A DNA stretch of 38,579 bases from positions 187,099 to 225,677 of the forward strand of contig UCIA01000021.1 in assembly GCA_900472295.1 (NCBI GenBank), read 5' to 3'. The notes beneath the pieces are model-generated. The model had not been told where the DNA came from, did no database searches, and saw only the letters and a program-made list of their open reading frames with translations. Below are positions 24,932 to 32,792 of this stretch, piece after piece (within the stretch, counting starts at the first letter, position 1; every line of letters starts with the position of its first letter). The translations under genes were made by a program, and so were the position numbers. Source of the stretch: Hyphomicrobiales bacterium (lineage in GTDB: Bacteria > Pseudomonadota > Alphaproteobacteria > Rhizobiales > Rhizobiaceae).

Positions 24932-26918
24932 AACCGGCCTGTCCGACTGTTTTCGCAACGGTTTTCGGGCGCGCGTCGGCTTTCGGCTTTTCCACCTCGT
25001 GAAGCCCGGCCATGACGGCGAGTGCTGCGGCCTTGTCCTGATCCCGCATTGCCACCTGCAGCGACGTCAGCGCGGCCTGGACCCTGGGCCATCCCACGAC
25101 ATCGGTTCTGAGACCAAAGATCTTGGGAATGTCGAGCGCGACGATCTCTTCATTGCCGCCATACAGCACCTCGTGAAGCTTCTCGCCCGGCCTGATCCCG
25201 GTGAAGCGGATCGGGATGTCGGTGTAGGGGCTTTTTCCCGCCATGCGGATCATGGTTTCGGCGACTTCGAGGATCGGCACCGGCTTGCCCATGTCGAGCA
25301 TGTAGATGGCATAGTCGTCCTTGCCCTGGCGCCGCTCGGCATCGGCCGCCGACATGATGACGAGGTCGACGGCTTCGGCAATAGTCATGAAGTATCGGGT
25401 CATGCGACGATCGGTGATGGTGACCGGACCGCCGGCCTCGATCTGCGCCTGGAAGATGGTGGCAACCGAACCGTTGGAGCCAAAAACATTGCCGAACCGC
25501 ACGGCGATGAACTTGGTGCCGGAGCGATGGCCATTGGGCTCGGTGGCGTGTGTTTCGTGCAGCGAACTGACGATCTGTTCGGCGGCGCGTTTTGTCATGC
25601 CGAGCACCGAGGTCGGGTCTACCGCCTTGTCGCTGGAAATCAGCAGGAACTGCGGAACCCCGCATTTGGCAGCAATTTCGGCACAGACGAGTGTTCCCAA
25701 AATGTTGGTCTGGATCGCTGATTCCCAGTTTTCCTCGAGCAGCGGCACGTGCTTCAACGCAGCAGCATGGAAGATGATGTCGGGCTTGAACTCGGAGACG
25801 ACACGGGTGATCTGGCGCCGGTCGGTGACATCGACGATGCGGCTCTTGAGCCGGGCATGGTCCTTTTCGTCGATCTGCTGATCGAGCTGGAAGATCCCGA
25901 ACTCCGAGATATCGGCGACCACAACCGCCTCGGCGCCGAGTTCCAGCGACCGCTTGACCAGGATGCGGCCGATGGAGCCGGCGCCGCCCGTCACCAGGAC
26001 GCGCTTGCCGCTGACGAAAGCGCCGATGCGCTCGATGTCGGAAGGAACCGTGGAACGGCGCAGTATGGTTTCCATCTCGACAGCGTCGAGAACCAGCTTT
26101 CCACCTTGGCCAAGTTCGGAAACACCGGAGAACTGGACGACGGCGATGCCGCTGTGACGGGCGACGCGAACCAGTTCCGAATACTCCTCGATCTCGCGCT
26201 CGGCGCCATTGCCGAAAATCAGCATGTCGAGGCTTTTGGTGCCTCTTGCATATTCTTCCAGGACCTCGATCAGGCGCGGCCGCACGGCCACCACCGGAAC
26301 GCCCTGAATCTGTGTGCCCAAGGGCGCGCCGCTATCGATCGCCATGATGCCGGCGATGGAATACTCGGCCGGCTGGGCCGTGCGCGTGAACCGGACGATG
26401 ACGTCGGCCTCACCCAGCCTGCCGACGAACAGCGCCTGTTTGATCAGCACATTGTTTGCGTTGCGGCTCAGGATCCGCCAGCTCGCTCCGTCGCGCAGGA
26501 ACCGGTAGTAGAGCCGCGGCGCCGAGATGATGGTGAAGGACACGAGGAAAAAGACGATGAACTGGCGCTCGTTGAGGCCGGTCACCGGCTGGAAGGACCG
26601 GAACGCCAGCGAGACGGCATAAAGCGTGACGGTCAGGATCGCGCAGCTTTTCAGGATGTTGAAGAAATCCGGCGTCGAGGCGAAGCGCCACACCGTGTTG
26701 TAGAGGCCGCAATAGCGAAACAGAAGATGGCTGAGAAGAACAATACTTGCCCAGCACGCCAGGCCCGGCCAGGAGAGCGCATCGAACGAAAGCCGCGACT
26801 GCGAAAGCCCGAGGCTCAACGCCACCGAGACCAGGACCATGACAAGGTCCTGGATCATGATGATGGCGCGCCGCATCTTCGGCCTGAGTCCCGATACGGC
26901 TTCTATGTACGATGTCAT
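24930..26918 (-). CDS. Membrane nucleotide-sugar 4,6-dehydratase (CapD/WbpM/PglF class)
   Basis: Converts UDP-GlcNAc to its 4-keto-6-deoxy derivative, the first step to QuiNAc, FucNAc or bacillosamine-type sugars. Of 662 residues, the N-terminal 140 hold four hydrophobic segments, a CoA-binding-like Rossmann domain covers about 160-290, and the catalytic SDR domain about 300-600 has TGGAGSIG (310-317), SSDKAVDPTSVLGMTK (428-443) and RYFMTIAEA. The catalytic lysine is K443. The residue four before it, Tyr or Met in most relatives, is Leu439 here. Gene order (dehydratase, GT2, phosphoglycosyltransferase) matches a WreV-like role in rhizobial O-antigen. The ATG at 26918 is the first start; the C-terminal tail (about 640-662) is Lys/Ala rich. 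Confidence 0.9.
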   Translation of the reverse strand: MTSYIEAVSGLRPKMRRAIIMIQDLVMVLVSVALSLGLSQSRLSFDALSWPGLACWASIVLLSHLLFRYCGLYNTVWRFASTPDFFNILKSCAILTVTLYAVSLAFRSFQPVTGLNERQFIVFFLVSFTIISAPRLYYRFLRDGASWRILSRNANNVLIKQALFVGRLGEADVIVRFTRTAQPAEYSIAGIMAIDSGAPLGTQIQGVPVVAVRPRLIEVLEEYARGTKSLDMLIFGNGAEREIEEYSELVRVARHSGIAVVQFSGVSELGQGGKLVLDAVEMETILRRSTVPSDIERIGAFVSGKRVLVTGGAGSIGRILVKRSLELGAEAVVVADISEFGIFQLDQQIDEKDHARLKSRIVDVTDRRQITRVVSEFKPDIIFHAAALKHVPLLEENWESAIQTNILGTLVCAEIAAKCGVPQFLLISSDKAVDPTSVLGMTKRAAEQIVSSLHETHATEPNGHRSGTKFIAVRFGNVFGSNGSVATIFQAQIEAGGPVTITDRRMTRYFMTIAEAVDLVIMSAADAERRQGKDDYAIYMLDMGKPVPILEVAETMIRMAGKSPYTDIPIRFTGIRPGEKLHEVLYGGNEEIVALDIPKIFGLRTDVVGWPRVQAALTSLQVAMRDQDKAAALAVMAGLHEVEKPKADARPKTVAKTVGQAG

Positions 26919-27441
26919 TGGGTAGTACTGAACTCCAGGCGCAAGGATATGAACACTAACGTGGTGTGAGAGAGCGACTGAAAACTGTCACCACCACCTG
27001 TTTAGAGTGCCAAATCCCTTAGCCCCGCCGCCTTGTATCGCATAGCGCGGAGTTGCAAGCGCCGCCAGATATTTTTTTGGCAATGCTTTGGTCAAGGGAT
27101 TGAATGATCCATCGAACGATGGTTTTCGCCAAGTTTCGAAAAATGTCGAGCGCTGGAGGCTAACGCGCGTCGCGCCTGGGCCGAATGCGAGGCATTGGCA
27201 GAAAAGCGATTGCGACCAGTGTACAGATGCGTCTCTGAATTTGCTGCTCGCGCTGCACGCTGGTTGTGACGAAAAGTGAGGGGCGTCGACCTGTCGCAAG
27301 CGATTCGTGACTCATCACGACTTCATTGCGACGCAATGCGTTGCCAAATGCGCGCCGCAATGACTATGAAGGGCGCCTTTGGCCGGTTCGACGGCCATGG
27401 GAAATGGTGTACAACAACCAAAGAATGCGACACTAGGAACA
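26919..27441. other. Divergent regulatory region between the dehydratase and wzm
   Basis: This 523-base gap between divergent genes must contain promoters for both. No credible gene was found. It holds a perfect 14-base palindrome, CCATCG-AA-CGATGG, at 27109-27122, and an ATATTTTTTTGG tract at 27068-27079. The palindrome could be an operator for an unknown regulator. Confidence 0.45.
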
Positions 27442-28233
27442 ATGATTGCGGCACTGAACGGCGCTGTCGACGATATCAGCAAGGCTATGAAGCTGCACCG
27501 GGTCTGGATTGCGCTTGCTCACGAAGATATTGGCGACCAGCACAGACGCACGACACTTGGCCCGCTTTGGCTGCTGGTCAACTATGTGGCGTTTGTCGGC
27601 ACTTTCGTTTTCGTGTTCCAGCCCGCCGGCAAGGATGCCGCGGGCTATTCTGCCTATGTCGCAATAGGCCTCCTGGTGTGGTTCTACCTGATGGAAGTCA
27701 TGTCCACGAGCGTCGCGCTCTTTCAACGTGAGGAGAGCTTCATCGAAGGCACGACGCTGCCCCTATTCGTATATGTGATGCGGTTGGGTTTGCAGTCCGT
27801 CATCCGGGCCGGCTACGCGATCGCCGGTTGCATTGCCATACTGATCGTGAGCGGCTCTCCGGTCACCTTTCCCTGGCTATGGTCGTTGGCAGGATTGTTG
27901 CTGATTCTGTTCGTCACGCCCGCCCTTACGACCGTCTTTGCGTTTCTCGGCGCCTTTTTCCCCGACAGCCAGTTCATTGTCGGCAACTTGCTGCGCGTCG
28001 GAATGTTCTTCACGCCCGTCTTCTGGATGAACAACGGCCAGGACCCCATCCAAAAATATGCCTATGAATGGAACCCGTTCACCTACTTTCTAGAAATTGT
28101 CCGCCTACCAATCATAAACGGAGAATTTCCGGTTCACGCCTTCATCGTAACCATCATCGCATCGTTGCTTACATGGGCGATTGCATTGCTGCTGCTTGGC
28201 CGGTACCGCAAACAAGTCGTCTTTCTCATCTGA
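27442..28233 (+). CDS. wzm: Polysaccharide ABC exporter, permease Wzm
   Basis: Inner-membrane half of an ABC-2 exporter that moves lipid-linked polysaccharide to the periplasm. It has 263 residues from the ATG at 27442, which has AGGA 5 bases before it; earlier in-frame starts exist at 27379 (TTG) and 27397 (ATG), but they lack a good site. The N-terminal amphipathic stretch with DIGDQHRRTTLGPLWLLVN is the Wzm/KpsM hallmark, followed by about six hydrophobic segments. MFFTPVFWM and EWNPFTYFLEIVR are also typical. The ATP-binding gene follows after 7 bases. An O-antigen rather than capsule substrate is inferred from the ligase and initiating transferase in the same locus. Confidence 0.9.
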   Translation: MIAALNGAVDDISKAMKLHRVWIALAHEDIGDQHRRTTLGPLWLLVNYVAFVGTFVFVFQPAGKDAAGYSAYVAIGLLVWFYLMEVMSTSVALFQREESFIEGTTLPLFVYVMRLGLQSVIRAGYAIAGCIAILIVSGSPVTFPWLWSLAGLLLILFVTPALTTVFAFLGAFFPDSQFIVGNLLRVGMFFTPVFWMNNGQDPIQKYAYEWNPFTYFLEIVRLPIINGEFPVHAFIVTIIASLLTWAIALLLLGRYRKQVVFLI

Positions 28234-28240
28234 GTTATCA

Positions 28241-28981
28241 ATGGTTTCCATCAAGCTGGACAGTGTTAGCCTTGTTTACAAACTGCACGAGAAGCTAACG
28301 CTCTCTGCGCCGGACAGGCGCGTGAGCGGGCCAGGCGGCAGGATCGAGAGTTCAGGCAGAAAGCAGTTTGTGCAGGCGCTCGACGGCGTCAGTTTCGAGC
28401 TCAAGGCCGGCGATCGATTGGGTCTTGTCGGCCCGAACGGAGCCGGCAAGACGACGCTTCTCAAGGTGCTCTACGGCATCTACGAGCCAACCGAAGGGAG
28501 CATCGCGATCGAAGGCAAGGTCGACGCTCTCTTCAACATCAATATTGGCTTTCGTCGGGAGGCCACTGGGCGCCGGAATATCGTGTTGCGCGGATTGATC
28601 AGCGGATGGACTGAGGCCGAGATCGAAGAGAAGATGGAGGATATCATCGCCTTCAGCGAATTGGGCGACTTCATCGATCTTCCGTTCAAATCTTACAGCC
28701 AGGGCATGGCCGCGCGGCTTGCGTTTTCGGCAGCAACCGCGCTTGACCCCGAGATTCTGTTAATGGATGAGTGGATCGGCGCTGGCGACGCCTCTTTCCA
28801 GGACAAGGCCAAGAGGCGCATGGACGAATTGGCGGAAAAGGCCGGTATCATCGTTTTGGCGAGCCACAATGAATCGCTTATACAAAGTGTGTGCACGAAG
28901 AAATTGACGCTCAAGAGCGGCCGAATAGAATCGCTGACGACAGAACCGCCCAAGCGCATGGGAAGTGCGGCCAAGCGGTAG
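28241..28981 (+). CDS. wzt: Polysaccharide ABC exporter, ATPase Wzt (short form)
   Basis: ATPase partner of Wzm. It has 246 residues from the ATG at 28241, with Walker A GPNGAGKT at 64-71, signature YSQGM at 152-156 and Walker B ILLMDEWIGAGD at 172-183; the DEWIGAGD form is characteristic of the Wzt/KpsT group. It ends soon after the nucleotide-binding domain, so it lacks the C-terminal carbohydrate-binding domain that in some O-antigen systems reads the capped chain end. Export should therefore not need a terminal cap on the chain (inference from the known two classes of Wzt). A 15-residue insert between the first strand and the Walker A region (about 25-40) is Ser/Gly/Arg rich. Confidence 0.92.
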   Translation: MVSIKLDSVSLVYKLHEKLTLSAPDRRVSGPGGRIESSGRKQFVQALDGVSFELKAGDRLGLVGPNGAGKTTLLKVLYGIYEPTEGSIAIEGKVDALFNINIGFRREATGRRNIVLRGLISGWTEAEIEEKMEDIIAFSELGDFIDLPFKSYSQGMAARLAFSAATALDPEILLMDEWIGAGDASFQDKAKRRMDELAEKAGIIVLASHNESLIQSVCTKKLTLKSGRIESLTTEPPKRMGSAAKR

Positions 28982-29084
28982 AGGTCCTCAGCCCTCGTGT
29001 ATCCGCAAATCCAAGCGCTTGATCGCATTATTGATTGCCGACACCCAAGCTATCGCGGGGGTGGAAGGCGAACCAGGAGCGGCA

Positions 29085-29702
29085 ATGATCGTAGGCCCAG
29101 ACTTCATCTGGCTCCATTTTCCCAAATGTGCTGGAACGACTGTAGAACTAGCGTTGCGCGATCTTCTAGGGGCAAAATCCGATATAAAATTCGATGACGT
29201 CGACGGAATTACCGGCCATTGGCATCATACTATTGCCGAGCGTCAGGCGGTTGACCCCAATTTTGACGCGTCTGGGAAGCGAGTTCTTGCGTGTATCCGA
29301 CGCTTGCCATCATGGATTATGAGCATGGTAATTTTCGAGGCGACGCGTAACGAAAACTTGATTGCTACGCGCGATATGATCGTGCACGGGCAATGTTTCG
29401 ACGGTTTTTTTGTGAACCAAGCTGACGATTACCTAACCTTATTCAATTCCGACGTCGATCAGTGGATCAGGACTGAGTACTTGGCAGAAGATTTGGCGAA
29501 GGCCCTTGACCTGAGCGTCTCCGCTGTTGCCGAGGCGTTGATGCGACACAAAGCAAACGTGACGGCGCCTTATATCAAAGAGATGTCTTTCTGGTTCACA
29601 GACGATGACCTGACGACGCTCTACGCTAGTAACCCCCTGTGGGCATCAGTCGAAGAGAGATTGTATGGCCGCGCCCCCACGATATTGCGATCCAGGGGTT
29701 GA
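29085..29702 (+). CDS. Small sulfotransferase-like protein
   Basis: Protein of 205 residues that opens with FIWLHFPKCAGTTVE (residues 7-21), matching the 5'-phosphosulfate-binding loop of PAPS-dependent sulfotransferases (HxPKxxGT type, K14). A second segment, IRRLPSWIMS (71-80), resembles the 3'-phosphate-binding RxP...S motif. The rest is not recognised. The ATG at 29085 has AGGAG 6 bases upstream; the frame is open to 28965, but that part overlaps the wzt end. A transferred-DNA origin is suggested by lower G+C: a hand count of 29161-29220 gives 26 of 60. Placed after wzt and near the PAPS genes, it may sulfate the exported polysaccharide. A degenerate P-loop protein without that activity is the alternative. 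Confidence 0.6.
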   Translation: MIVGPDFIWLHFPKCAGTTVELALRDLLGAKSDIKFDDVDGITGHWHHTIAERQAVDPNFDASGKRVLACIRRLPSWIMSMVIFEATRNENLIATRDMIVHGQCFDGFFVNQADDYLTLFNSDVDQWIRTEYLAEDLAKALDLSVSAVAEALMRHKANVTAPYIKEMSFWFTDDDLTTLYASNPLWASVEERLYGRAPTILRSRG

Positions 29703-29765
29703 CGCGATGACAGCGGCTGGATACCGGGCGAGCGCTAGAAACCGTGGCAACCAAGGGCAAAAAGA

Positions 29766-30596
29766 ATGTCGAGCCATCTAAAAACACTACTTGGCAAGCT
29801 GAGTGTCAAGGCACCCCAAGGGGGCGAACTGCTTGGTTTCTCGCAAGCAGCAAAAACCTATAGCGATTACAGGCACCGTGGCGTCTCGCCTGAGATAGCA
29901 CCTGGCGATCACATGTATCACGGCGGAGGTCAAACCTGGTATTTCTCAGTCGGAGAAAGTGGCCTAGCTGCCTGTCTCCATGCTGTTTCTCAATCTTGGT
30001 GCGGTGGGATTAACCGCATTTTGGATATCCCATGCGGGCATGGCCGCGTTGCTCGTCATCTCAGGGCTGCCTACCCCGACGCTGAAATGTTCTTCTGCGA
30101 GATCGATAAGTCCGGCGCGGACTTTTGCGCCAATACCTTTCGTGGCACAGCGCTCTATTCGCGACCGGAAATGACCGAAGTGGCCCTCCCCAAGAACCTG
30201 GACCTCATTTGGGTAGGTTCACTTTTTACTCACGTCGACGAGGACAGGACAAGCCGCTGGCTGGCTTACCTTGCGTCGCACCTCTCGCCCAATGGCGTCC
30301 TTGTTTCAACATTTCACGGGCTTTATTCGGCCATCGAGCAAGGTATCCGTCCGATGATCGATCCTGCCGTGTGGGGAACTATCACAGACGGAGTCAAACT
30401 TCGCGGCTACGGTTATGCTCCATATTCAAACTTCGAGTTAGGCGACTACGGCATCTCGCTAACGACTCCGCAAAAAATACTGGAAATGGCCTGTGCCATA
30501 CCTGGGACTCGCATCATCTCCTACGTCGAGCGCGGCTGGGCCGACAATCACGATGTGCTAGGAGTTACCCGAAACGATCGAACTCTCGCTATGTAA
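29766..30596 (+). CDS. Class I SAM-dependent methyltransferase
   Basis: A 276-residue protein with the SAM-binding motif RILDIPCGHGRVARHL at about 84-99, followed by the acidic residue at the end of strand 2 (FFCEID) and a motif IV-like DLIWVGSLFTHV. The first 80 residues (GGGQTWYFSVGESGLAACL) are of a type seen with methyltransferases in polysaccharide loci. It probably O-methylates a sugar of the exported chain, either internally or at its end, but no substrate can be read from sequence. It lies 63 bases after the sulfotransferase-like gene, in the same orientation, inside the A+T-richer stretch. The ATG at 29766 has AAGGG about 9 bases upstream. Confidence 0.75.
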   Translation: MSSHLKTLLGKLSVKAPQGGELLGFSQAAKTYSDYRHRGVSPEIAPGDHMYHGGGQTWYFSVGESGLAACLHAVSQSWCGGINRILDIPCGHGRVARHLRAAYPDAEMFFCEIDKSGADFCANTFRGTALYSRPEMTEVALPKNLDLIWVGSLFTHVDEDRTSRWLAYLASHLSPNGVLVSTFHGLYSAIEQGIRPMIDPAVWGTITDGVKLRGYGYAPYSNFELGDYGISLTTPQKILEMACAIPGTRIISYVERGWADNHDVLGVTRNDRTLAM

Positions 30597-30732
30597 TCTG
30601 GTCAGGCGGCGCGCCTTTTGCCTATTTATCGCAGGTCTTGGCGTACATGAATACCGCTTGGCGGTTGTTTGCGATGGGAACAGCCGCCTTTACCACAGCA
30701 CACGCCACCGGTCGGCCAAGAAAAGGATAGCC

Positions 30733-31794
30733 GTGTCTAGAATATTGCAATTTATTCGGGGACGCCGTTCCGCACCGATCGTGCTCAACACGCCTGCTGT
30801 TTTTGACGGATCGGCATCCGTCCAGTCGGCATTTCACAACGATCTGGTGCCCGGTTGTCGTGTGATCAGCCAGGCTACCGTGACCCAGACGGTTTTCGAC
30901 AGAACCACAATGACATACAACGGGGCGGTCTACGACAGTGCCGGGGCTCTTGTTTTTCATTCTCTGCGGCCGGCGTCACCTTTGTACACCTACAGACCCG
31001 ACATTCCGATCTCGCGAAACCCTGAACCGGCTGTCGATCCTCTGCAATTTGAGCAGGCGATCTACGGCGGACACTTCTTCTACGCCTGGGGTCATTTCCT
31101 GATCGAAACGCTGTCGACTGCAGCGCTTGCAAATGAACTCCCCGAGGTCCCAGTCGTCTTTTCGCCATGGGAGGTTACCGGTCAAAACGAATGGACTAGC
31201 AGGTATGAAAGACATGTCGCGCCGATACTGAGCGCGGCAGGATGGGATAGGCGCCAGATCATAATCACAACCAAGCCCGTCCTGTCGAAGTTGCTTCACG
31301 TGCCGCAACGCTTGACTGCATTTGGAACGGCGAGCCCGTCAATTCACCCGGCGATCTCTAACGTCTTCAACCGCATCCGATCTGCCCTGGGCCAAGAGCA
31401 AGGCGACAAGGCTGTGTTGGTAATGAGATCCGAAGATCATCGGCGGTGGCATCCCTCCGAGAGAGCAGTATATGAGGCGCTCGCCAACCAAGGGGTTGTG
31501 GCCATTCTTCCTCAAAACATGACTGCGGAGGCGCAAGTTAGAGCTATCTCCCAGGCAAAGACCCTGATCGGTTTTACCGGCAGCGTGCTGCACAATTCAG
31601 TCTTCATGGGGAAAGAAACGCGAGTAATTGAGATCGGAGATCAACCCGAAAGGAGTGTTGCTGACAGAATTCAGTCCGAGCTTTGCGGAATTTGCGGCCA
31701 AGACCTAGTTTTTGTCCCAGGATTTGAGGGAATGCCGCGCTCCGCAAATCATCTCTTATCCTCGATTCTCGACGCCTCTGGGTTGCGGCAATGA
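30733..31794 (+). CDS. GT61 (DUF563) family glycosyltransferase
   Basis: A 353-residue protein with the GT61 hallmarks: a central YGGHFFYAWGHFLIETLS (111-128, equivalent to the GHFLxE motif), then VLVMRSEDHRRWHPSE, an NMTAEAQVRAISQAKTLIGFTGS segment, and LHNSVFM near the end. GT61 enzymes are best known for xylose or GlcNAc transfer in eukaryotes, and bacterial members occur in capsule and O-antigen loci. The donor sugar here is unknown. The GTG at 30733 has AAAGGA 6 bases ahead; a TTG at 30658 in the same frame has no such site. It is the last plus-strand gene before convergent genes at 31812, separated by only 17 bases. Confidence 0.75.
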   Translation: MSRILQFIRGRRSAPIVLNTPAVFDGSASVQSAFHNDLVPGCRVISQATVTQTVFDRTTMTYNGAVYDSAGALVFHSLRPASPLYTYRPDIPISRNPEPAVDPLQFEQAIYGGHFFYAWGHFLIETLSTAALANELPEVPVVFSPWEVTGQNEWTSRYERHVAPILSAAGWDRRQIIITTKPVLSKLLHVPQRLTAFGTASPSIHPAISNVFNRIRSALGQEQGDKAVLVMRSEDHRRWHPSERAVYEALANQGVVAILPQNMTAEAQVRAISQAKTLIGFTGSVLHNSVFMGKETRVIEIGDQPERSVADRIQSELCGICGQDLVFVPGFEGMPRSANHLLSSILDASGLRQ

Positions 31795-31811
31795 GTCAGT
31801 CACCCGCTTTA

Positions 31812-32792
31812 CTAAGCCAACCGTTGCTCAGGATCGCGAGATTGCACTGAGCTCCGTTCCTGCCGCCAGCGATGGGTCAGCGCAACGCCTTGATCGAGCG
31901 TATGACCTGGTCGCCAACCCAGTTCGCGCTCGATCTTGCCGATATCGAGCACATTGCGGCGTACGTCTACACCGCGGGCCGGGGCATAGACGACCTTCGC
32001 CGGCGTATCGAGGGTGGCCGATATTTTCGTCACCAGCTCGATCACGCTGGTTCCCACGCCCGAGCCGACATTGTAGACCTCTCCCGGCTTCCCGCGCTCC
32101 CCAAGCAAGGTTAGAGCGTCGGTAACGTCATCGATGTAAACGAAGTCGCGAACATTTTTGCCGTCGCCCCAGATTTCGACCGGCGCCCCGTCACCAATTC
32201 TCTCAAACAATGCGGCGATCAGCCCCTGCCCTTTCGCTGCCGATTGAAAGGGGCCAAACGGATTCGATATCCGCGCCACCACGAAATCGGTACCATGCAA
32301 GGTTCGGTAGAGACTGAAGTACCGCTCGATTGCAAGCTTGACCGTTCCGTAGGATGAGATCGGAAGATTGGTATGCTCCTCGGAAATCAGCGCAGCATCC
32401 GTCTGGCCGTAGACGGTCCCGCCTGACGACGAAAACACCCAGCGGCAGCCTGCGCCCTGCGTGATCTCCAGCAAGCCCACCGTCGCCATCAGGTTGGTTG
32501 CGATCTCGGCCACAGCCATTTCGGTCTTTGCCGTCGGACGCGTCGAACTGACGAGGTGAAAGACAATGGCTCCCTCCATTGCCTCCAAAAGCTCACGGGG
32601 TGGAGAAACCAGATCGCCAAGGATGACCCGTGCCGAAGCCGGCCAGTTCTCGGACACCTTGTGCGCGAAGCAGGTCAGCTCGAACCCCTCCTCGGCGAAC
32701 TTGCGCGCGAGATTGACCCCGATAAAGCCTGAGGCGCCAAGGATGACCGCTTTTTTTCGCAGATTGGGTTGCAGGCTTTGGCCGTACGTCAT
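31812..32792 (-). CDS. NAD-dependent epimerase/dehydratase (GalE-like)
   Basis: Extended short-chain dehydrogenase of 326 residues that acts on a nucleotide sugar. It has the GASGFIG loop at 19-25, a serine motif in WVFSSSGGTVYG, catalytic SSYGTVK and the RDFVYIDDVTDAL motif of UDP-hexose 4-epimerase/dehydratase relatives. The ATG overlaps the stop of the giant gene (ATGA at 32789-32792), so it is the last member of an rfbB-rfbD-giant-epimerase operon and is probably translated by coupling. It may make the special sugar that the giant protein transfers. The substrate is not readable from motifs. Confidence 0.85.
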   Translation of the reverse strand: MTYGQSLQPNLRKKAVILGASGFIGVNLARKFAEEGFELTCFAHKVSENWPASARVILGDLVSPPRELLEAMEGAIVFHLVSSTRPTAKTEMAVAEIATNLMATVGLLEITQGAGCRWVFSSSGGTVYGQTDAALISEEHTNLPISSYGTVKLAIERYFSLYRTLHGTDFVVARISNPFGPFQSAAKGQGLIAALFERIGDGAPVEIWGDGKNVRDFVYIDDVTDALTLLGERGKPGEVYNVGSGVGTSVIELVTKISATLDTPAKVVYAPARGVDVRRNVLDIGKIERELGWRPGHTLDQGVALTHRWRQERSSVQSRDPEQRLA

